Shown here one piece after another: positions 56,313 to 64,000 of a stretch of 64,000 nt of DNA (positions within the stretch are counted from its first letter, which is position 1; the number at the start of each line of letters is the position of its first letter). This DNA comes from Hoplostethus atlanticus (lineage: Eukaryota; Chordata; Actinopteri; Trachichthyiformes; Trachichthyidae). Made by a program: the position numbers and the translations under genes. The stretch is taken from positions 844,371 through 908,370 of the forward strand of contig JAXDDX010000169.1 of assembly GCA_034670405.1 (NCBI GenBank), given 5' to 3'. The notes beneath the pieces are model-generated. The model made no database searches, was not told the DNA's origin, and worked only from the letters and a program-made list of their open reading frames with translations.

Positions 56313-57020
56313 TGTGACAGTGTTCAAGAGAGGTTAGAGAGTGTGTGTGTGTGTGTGTGTGTGTGTCGCCTTAGGCAGGTCAAAGGGCAACAAGGCAAAA
56401 ATACTAGTGGCAGTCTAAGCGCTAGTGTGTGTGTGTGTGTATATGTGGCTTCAGGCAGGTCCTCTGAAGAACAATACACTAGCCACAGACCACACCCATC
56501 TTAAAATGCCCCCCCCCCCTCTCCTTTAGCCCACTTGTCCTTATTTGGTCGTGCTGCCAGCTCAGCCGCTGATTGGTTGGGGAAACAAGCAATCTGTTTC
56601 TCTGCGGTACTGATAATACACACCTGTATAGGCTTGCACACACACAGACAGACACACACCTGTACAGGCATGCTACACACCAATGTTTCCTCTATTCATT
56701 TGGAAATGGTGTGTTCGCTGCTAGAGGAAAAAAAACCAAACATAAACTAATGTTAAATTACATTAATGCAATTGAATGTAATTCAGTATAATAGTTTCAT
56801 TTAATTAATTAAAAACACTAATATAATTTGGTCCTTAATTCTGCCGTAACACCAACAAGCTGGTTCAACAACCAAAGTCAGTGAGTGATTCAGAATTTAA
56901 GCTACAATTAGCCACAAAAAAAACAAATAATACACACAGACACACACACACCTCAGACAGCTGTCCAGACATGCAATCCATTAAATGTTTTGAGCCTGCA
57001 AAGACAATACATGCCTGTAT

Positions 57021-57073
<53 letters not shown>

Positions 57074-58733
57074 ACTATTAACCAGTTCCATCAGAACCAG
57101 TTGGAAGTGTGAGGACAGACTGGGACAAGCCGCTCCGAACGAGCAGTGCATCTCGAATATGATTCACAAGCAGCATTTTGAGGAAGTTACTTATCTCCAT
57201 TTTGAGGAAGTTGCTCATTTATCACCAACAGTAGTTTTATGAGTTTTTTACCTCTTATAGCGCAATATTTCATGTTTATGGATTTTGCAGTAGTTGACAA
57301 TCCCCACCCTCCCTGAAGGCAACATTGTTTTATAAATGTTGTTATTCAATATGTGTAATATGCACTAATATGCACCAGTCTTCAGACAAGATCAGGCACA
57401 TGCAGGGTTCCCATGATGGTCCTGATTACATTGTCACTCCTTCCTGGTTTCTTAATGTTTTTCTAAAGGGGTGAAACGTCTGGTTTCTACTTCAGCTGGT
57501 CTGGAAACCAACATCCAATGCCATGAAAGCATGAAGTTGGAAAATACATTATGCTTTATTCCTGTAAACTGACCCATTTGGAGGATTCCCTGATATTCCC
57601 TGACTTCCCTAGAAGTATTACACAATATATTCCAGGCAGTCAAGGACCAGTAGGATCCGTGTAAACCAGAATGGTAATAAATTCAGATTTTATTACCAAC
57701 TTCCCAATCGAGATCCCGTTTTAAATATCATATATTCACACATAAAATAGACACCAGACACACACTTTCAGCCCAGCTGTTCAGTCATGTCACAGACACC
57801 ATAAATACCAGGAGAAAGCTTTACATTTTATTTACTTTGGACACATTTTATTACACAGATACAGAAACAAGTAAATTCTTCTCTATGGATGTGATCTTTC
57901 ACTGCAGGACAAACCTGGAGGAAACATGAAATCTGGGTGATGAAGGGTTAAAAAAAAAGAAGCAGATTCTTCTTTTGCTGGTATGCAAGGTGAGTTCATC
58001 AGCTTGGAGGTTTGGTACAATGGTTCCCAAACGTCATGTCAAGAAGCCCCAGATAGAGGAGTATTAGGTTCCAGGTGCAAAGCTGATCATTGTTTGAGGG
58101 AGGGCATGAAGTATTTAGAGTCTCATGGTGGTTCATCAGGATCCAGTATGGTCTCTCTGTCAGTCCGTGGGCTCTCCTGCAGACTCCAGTTCAGCCAATA
58201 TTGCCCTGGATGGGACAGAGAAACAAGATCTGGAGGGGTGATCACAAAAACAAACATTCAAAGCAGAATGTCAACCCTAAAGGTGGGCGAGCAAGCTTCC
58301 AGAGCCAAGCGTCCACAGGAATGAGAAAAACACACCACCAAACAACAAAATAGACCCAGGGTGTTGAAGTGTTTCAGGGGGGATTGACACAAATCCAGCT
58401 ATCCAAATTACAGTATAATTAAAGGTCGACATTTTTACCTCAAATGTGATATTTCAACCAGCACTGGTCCAAATCTAAAGAAACCTGGAGTGATGAAGCA
58501 TTTTGCCACAGTGTTCTGGTGTTTACAAAAAATATCTTTTTGGCCTGATGGGGATGCTGTAATTAAAGATCAAATCTCAGACTTTGAGAGGCCATAACTG
58601 CTACACCACCGGTCTGATTTTGATGAAACTTGGAGGAAAGACCTCAGTAAACCACACAATAAACTGGAATTCCTCAGTCTTCGCTGCATATTTGTATGCC
58701 ATCAATGCTGACGGTGCCGTTATTCCGCTTTCC

Positions 58734-59637
58734 TCACCTCTGCTCTTCACTCAGGTGAAACTCGGTCAGTGTTCGCTGCACCAGTCTCGGTGTTGCTGGC
58801 AGGCAGAAGGCTGCAGACAACTGAACCAGCTCCACTGCTCTCTGGGGGGCGCCATCGCTCCCACACACAGACAGGAAGTCATCCAACAGCTCCTCACTAG
58901 AGAAGAAGACAGCAGGGAACAGGAAGTCACTAACAGCTGTGTGAACTTGAGGATTTTATAATGTTTTGGTTTTTTTTTCAAATGAATGAACTGATGAGAA
59001 TACTGGATGAATGAATGGAGAAATGCTTTGATTAGCAAAATAAACTGTTGATTTGTGAATATTGCTACAGTTTGAAAGTAGTCTTTGTCCTTGTTAATAC
59101 CCTCAGCTTCACCTACATACACAATACAAAGCTTAAGGACGTGAGAAAATCTCAACACAAGCATCAATCACTGAGTCATGAATTAGTCCTGGGGTCACTT
59201 GAGAGGGTTTCCATGTGGTAAAAGTGTGACGACGGGTCAAAAAAAGAGCTTTCAATGATGTGTAGTTTAGATGGGGACTTACGAAGGAACCCTGTTCATG
59301 GATTTGAAGCGCTGCAGCATCTCCCTGGAGAGAGAAGGAGGAGACAGAGAGGGGGAGAGGGTCAGATGGTTTTCGCTTTAATAGCATTTGGCAGAGGAGA
59401 GCCACAACAGTCAAAGCTGGATCTGAAGCCCTGGCTCGATCGTAAATGGACGAAAAGACAGGCAGACGCATAGAACTGTCTTCCTCACCAGGCCTGCTGA
59501 GTCCTGTTGGCTCGAAGCAGCAGGGAGGTGATGTGGGACAGGGAGGAGGCGCTCCACTCCAGGCTGGTCCTCCCCCCTCTGTCGCCGTCAAACAAACTCC
59601 TCACATCAAGAGCACACACTGCAAAAGACTCCTGAAC
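58734..59637 (-). CDS. C-terminal exons of an unrecognised PPR-like helical protein
   Basis: Three exons join in frame: 59637-59489, 59324-59283 and 58896-58734 (stop), giving 117 codons. The protein reads SFAVCALDVRSLFDGDRGG, then SASSLSHITSLLLRANRTQQ, then AWEMLQRFKSMNRVP, then EELLDDFLSVCGSDGAPQRA, then VELVQLSAAFCLPATPRL. The helix-turn-helix rhythm (A-x-EML-x-RF-x-x-M-x-x-VP, then a CGSDG turn and a second pair) looks like pentatricopeptide-type repeats, but I cannot name the gene. Splice sites are good (CTCCAG acceptors, GTGAGG and GTAAGT donors). Exons before 59637 should exist, but only 850 bp separates it from the acsl stop and I find none there. It is either a gene whose 5' part lies beyond acsl, or a truncated remnant. 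Confidence 0.5.
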
Positions 59638-59660
59638 CTGGAGACACACACAGACAGACA

Positions 59661-59695
<35 letters not shown>

Positions 59696-60416
59696 ACATT
59701 CAGAAATACAGACATGCAAAGAGATGTGCTGACATGTTCTGAGATATCGGCCATGTTCTGAAAATCCTTCTAGTGTGTGTGTGTGTGTTCGTGTGTGTGT
59801 GTGTGTGCGTGCATGTGCGTGCGCGTGCGCGTGTGCGTATGGCTTATGACCCTGTAGTCCTGAGATGTCTGCCCCTACAGAGCAGTACTGTGGCATTTCC
59901 CTTTAAAAAGCCCTTTAGGCAGATATCACAAATCATCAGACTGGAACCAACAATACATTATGATTGATTCTGTACTGTACATAGCATAGATAAGAATATT
60001 TTACAATTGGACAGATTCATTTCTACACATCTGTTCTATTCTCTAGAGCCTATATCATTTGATAATGTTGAATCAACCTGATTAGACCAATACCCACCTC
60101 ACTTCCTGTTCCTTCTAGTGTTGATTACCATGACTGTAGGAGCTATTTGTTTATTTTGAATATTTGATTTGTTTAAATCTATGTTTATTTTTTGTGTTAA
60201 CACTGGGGGTAGTAGGTATTTAGTAGGACAGGTGTGTGGGGCGGGCATGCAGCCAGGAAGGCCAAATGGTTTTTTACCAGAGCGAGAGAGAGACCGAGAT
60301 TTGTTTGTTTGCTCTTGGAACCTGGAAATAAATCAAATCGCATACTTAAGACTTGGACTGGACAGTAGATCTCTTTTCAACTGCTTGACTGGCACATCAG
60401 TGGTTATTTTTTTAAC
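59638..60416. other. Spacer between the PPR-like exons and acsl
   Basis: Holds a (CA)n tract (59661-59693), a degenerate GT/GC tract (59774-59835) and a repeat-like segment (60190-60370) with GGAAATAAATCAAATC that resembles an LTR end. No upstream exon of the PPR-like gene is visible. Confidence 0.45.
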
Positions 60417-60422
60417 TTTATT
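60417..60422 (-). terminator. Polyadenylation signal of acsl1-like
   Basis: AATAAA on the minus strand 63 bases past the stop at 60485. Confidence 0.5.
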
Positions 60423-60484
60423 GGACAACATAAACAAAGGGGAATCAATGGTTGTTGCTCTTATTTTGCTTTTCCCCTCCCCTC

Positions 60485-62526
60485 CTAAATTTTGATCCCA
60501 GCATACATTTCATCTATCTGGGGTCTGAAATGTTGCCGTAGCTCAGCTCTCTTGGACTTCAGAGTCGGGGTGAGCAGGCCGTTCTGGACCGAGAAAAGCT
60601 TGGTGTGGATACTGATAGCCTTCACCTGGAGGATGGAGACACACACACACACACACACAGGCAACGGCAGACAGGTTGCGTTAGAGAGGGTAATAAAGTC
60701 TTGGTATCGGCAGTAAAACAGGTAGGTACCTCAGATGACACTACGAAGTCTAAAGGGCCAGTAGACTTCAGGAGTCTGATGTCAGACTGCCACCGGAAAT
60801 AAATTCCCCATTCAAACCCGCAATAGACATTTCTTTCCACACTCATTACAGCTAATAGAAGTCATTTTGTCTTACCATCAATTTACAGATTTTAGGTTGA
60901 ATCACAATGCTATGCAAGTTATCTTTTTTGATAAAAATTCAAACTCTGTTTTTCAATAATATATTTATCTACTGAACTAAAAAGTTTGCTGCACGTTAGG
61001 GCGTCATCACATAGGATGCTTCTATCTCCAGCGCAGCACAGTCTAGCTATGTTTTAAACGTAGCTAAATTTGCCAGCAGCCATGGCTTCAGTTATTACTT
61101 TAAGTGACCTAATGTGTTTTTTTATGGATGATATGAGGAACATTCAGAATATTGAGATATTGTTCAGCTGCGGTAGAAAACAGCAGCTTGCTTGATTCAG
61201 CTTTTGCAACTGAGTGAGTTATTTGATTGCACCATAGGCTCTCGTCCCCATTACTGGTTTATAGGGAGCTGTAAAGGGATACTACACTTAAATCCCCTTT
61301 TGAAGCTGAATAATGTATCTGGACATGCTGTAGTTAGTAAATAGTGCTACACGACTAAAGCTTGATTCGTTGACAGATTGACTGACTGCTCTACCTGCTC
61401 AAAGGACTTGAGGCCTCTTTCCTTGCCCAGCCGCACCATGTCCGCCAAGATGGCCGCCTTCACTTCCTATACAGACAGGAAACAAGAAGATACTTCAGAA
61501 TGATGACCTCACCAGGTCTGCATCACTTACATAATCTCGATTTTTGTATCGCAATTAGTGGATTAATCAGCAGCATCCTTCTAATGTTGGGAATGAGCAA
61601 CAAAAGAAAAGCCACAGAAAAGTAATCCTCAAGAAATACAGTGTGTCAGTCCTAGGTTTATCATGCAGTGTTGGTCACAACCTAATTACACAGAAAGAAA
61701 AAATGTGTTGTATTTTCATTTACTGTGAAGTCCCCCTTAAATATATTCATATAGGTACTTTTATTAGTTACTTATTTGTATTACTAACACATGTTCATTA
61801 CAATGAGTCTTTCCTTGCATATTTTGTTACAATACAATTAAGCGGATTGAATGAATGTTAACTGAGTGATACTCTGATCAGTACTTTTATCGACTGATAA
61901 AGTACTCGGTACTCATATCAGTTCTGAAAAATTGGTATTGGTGCACCTATAATATGAAGAGGCACTGGTCAAGAACAATAGAACAATATGGAACTTAAGT
62001 CTTATACGTTCCTACAGTATGTAGTATGCTGTGTGTGCAGGATAATAAAGTTATTACCGCTCTGCCACATAGCTCCAGGTAGCTGCCCTCCAGTCCCAGG
62101 GTCCTCTTAGTCCAGCCAGACAGGAAGTCAGGGTCAGGAACAACCACTGCTACCAGACACGCCTCGTGATAAGGAGAATACATGTATGATAAATACAATA
62201 TAGTGTTTTACATTGTGGGGACTATCAATGGCACAGTGTAGTAAGGAATGTGTTACTTTGTTGCTGAAGTTGCTAAATGTTTACTGCATCCCATATCCGC
62301 TGGGACTGGATGGAGCATGAGGACTGACATTCGCCGAACACACACACACACACACACTTTCCTCCACATACCTGCAGGCTGTCGCCATGTACAAAGACCT
62401 GCGCCAGTGCATCACTCCGTGTGTAAATATTCTCTATCTTCTCTGGGGCAATGTACTCCCCCTGTGCCAGCTTAAAGATGTGCTTCTTCCTGTCCACGAT
62501 CTTCAGTGTGCCGTTCTGCGCACACG

Positions 62527-62564
<38 letters not shown>

Positions 62565-63660
62565 ATTAAAAACCTTCAGGTATTTGTAGGCATTAAAGGT
62601 ATTAATTAGAGCTGAGCTGTTAAAATGAAAGGTGAGGTTGGATTTTTTAAATTTGAAATGAAAATGTGTGATGTAGGATTCAAAATGTGTTTCTTTCTGG
62701 ACTCACCGGAAGCCATTTCCCAATGTCGCCGGTGTGAAGCCATCCATCTGTATCAATAGCCGCCTCGGTCTTTTCTGGGTCCTTCAGATAACCCTGGAAC
62801 ACGTTAGGACCCTTCACACACACCTGAACACACACACACAAACACACATTATTATGAATGACCTATAATTATAGTGTCAAGATGTCAGAATGAGTGTCAG
62901 CTGGCAAGGTTTGTGATGGTGTGCGATAGTGTGTCTCTCTCACCTCTCCCTCTCCGTTAGCAGCCAGGTAGTTCATCTCAGCCACGTCCACCAGTTTAAC
63001 AGAGTTGCAGGGCACAGGAACTCCAACATGACCTGGTAAAGTGAGTTTAAGTTTAGCTGGGTTAGGCTAACTTGTAATATATAATATTACAAGTTAATAT
63101 TAGTTACCTCGGGGTAAGATTTAGATATTTACATTTGTTTCGGCAGGGTCAATTTCAGCTACACAAGTCAGTGTAAGTAAACAAGTAACTGATGACTAGA
63201 TTAGTGTGTATATGTGTGTGCTTTACCTGCGGTCCAGTCCCCGGGCATGGTCAAGGTGCATGCAGCAGTACACTCTGTCTGTCCATAGCCTTCAAAGACC
63301 TACGACAGAGAAAAAAGCTATGATAATTATTGTTATTATCATTACTAGTACTTTTACAAACTAACAGGGGACAGAAAGGGGTGGGGCTATGTCATGTTAT
63401 AATGTCATCCATTATGATCATTTGGTTAGAGATCATTTTGAAGACACCACTGCTTTATTGGACAGTGTGTAGTTACAGGAAAGACTGAGGGCAGGGTAAG
63501 CTTCTTGCATTACTTGAACCCCATCTGTACAGTACAGGAGAGACTGTGTGTGTTTGTGTGTTACCTGACAACCTAAGGCAGCTCTCAGGAAGGCGAGGAC
63601 AGTAGGCGAGATGGGAGCAGCTCCTGTTATCATAAGACGCACATTGCCTCCATAACAGTC
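60485..63660 (-). CDS. acsl1: Long-chain acyl-CoA synthetase, ACSL1-like (C-terminal part)
   Basis: The last eight exons are in frame: 63660-63565, 63299-63227, 63032-62944, 62823-62707, 62515-62372, 62162-62058, 61466-61395 and 60625-60485, giving 278 codons. The 5' exons lie beyond the window. Motifs of the ANL adenylate-forming fold appear in order: [52 protein letters not shown], the hinge [20 protein letters not shown], and the A10-type lysine region [12 protein letters not shown]. The enzyme activates C12-C20 fatty acids to acyl-CoA with ATP at ER, mitochondrial outer and related membranes. The tail ([18 protein letters not shown]) and VFVHGDSLQ fit the ACSL1/5/6 branch, nearest ACSL1, and exclude ACSL3/4. 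Paralog a or b cannot be decided. Confidence 0.88.
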
Positions 63661-64000
63661 CTGCAGAGGGCAGTACACGTACACCGTTACTAGTGGGCAA
63701 ATGTGGCATTTCCCTGCCTATTAAATGTTGAGTGTCCACTTAAAGGGACATTTCAATGGCAAGACATCATGCATCTTAGCCTTTGAATCACTTCTAATAA
63801 TGACTGTTTGCTTCGGCATGGTGAGTAGTGTATTTAGCTCATCGATGCTCCAATACACAACCCTACAATACTTTATCCAGTGTTTCCCATACAGAGACTT
63901 TGGTTGCAGCAACGTGGTAAATTGTATACATTCAGAATGAGACTGAAACTTAACTGAAATCTATCCTAAAACTTGACTCACAACCCCCCCTAGGGTACTG
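63661..64000 (-). other. Intron of the acsl1-like gene to the window edge
   Basis: Upstream (coding sense) of the exon at 63660-63565. I see no further exon before the edge. ORFs at 63721-63940 on both strands show no ACSL similarity. Confidence 0.5.

Larger units (their letters stand above)
53524..58733. other. Intergenic pls3 side to PPR-like gene
   Basis: Repeat-rich with no gene recognised: (GT)n 53733-53775, a LINE-tail-like CCAATAAAGAATGAACTGAA with TGAA/TTGAA units (54066-54103), GA-rich tracts (54110-54265), a dispersed repeat (54770-55160), (GT)n/(GA)n 56191-56310, (CA)n 57013-57072 and a transposon-like fragment with CCCTGATATTCCCTGACTTCCC-type sequence near 57585. Minus ORF 55794-56327 is mainly Ser/Leu and Thr/His from repeats. 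AATAAA signals on the minus strand near 57829 and 57848 could end the PPR-like gene's 3' UTR. Confidence 0.5.

Overview
The window is vertebrate nuclear DNA, almost certainly from a teleost fish. The evidence is large-intron genes with GT-AG exons that keep frame, very dense (CA)n/(GA)n microsatellites, and many fish-type DNA transposons, MITEs and LINE tails. Coding potential is spread over short exons. I rebuilt each gene by following frame across splice sites by eye; every exon chain reported as complete sums to a whole number of codons.

The left third (about 1-22 kb) is a transposon-rich island. It holds a broken LINE ORF1/esterase-like ORF interrupted by a 2.6 kb element with ~255 bp inverted termini and an 8 bp target duplication (P-superfamily-like). 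After it come a 425 bp tandem duplication, an unrecognised coding-looking block, a decayed unclassified DDE-type transposase, several MITEs (one nested inside another), and a DUF4806-type gene lying just downstream of a decayed Tnp2/CACTA-like transposase. A large inverted duplication around a GC-rich insert, a hAT-like element with a MADF-like fragment, and a BED-finger hAT remnant complete the island.

From about 22.6 kb to the right edge, all recognised genes are on the minus strand. In coordinate order they are fgl1 (secreted fibrinogen-like protein, complete, 325 aa), a tiny four-exon calnexin/calmegin-like gene (127 aa), cnga2-like (cyclic-nucleotide-gated channel alpha subunit, complete, 678 aa), pls3-like plastin (actin bundler, complete, 619 aa), the last exons of an unrecognised PPR-like gene, and the C-terminal 278 codons of an acsl1-like long-chain acyl-CoA synthetase running off the right edge. 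They are unrelated in function: hepatic secretion, ER membrane, chemosensory signalling, cytoskeleton and lipid activation. Nothing suggests a shared pathway.

The most unusual item is the mini-calmegin gene. It has a signal peptide spliced directly to the calnexin-family transmembrane/cytosolic tail, with the whole luminal lectin and P domain absent, yet it has intact splice sites, a complete frame and a nearby polyadenylation signal.
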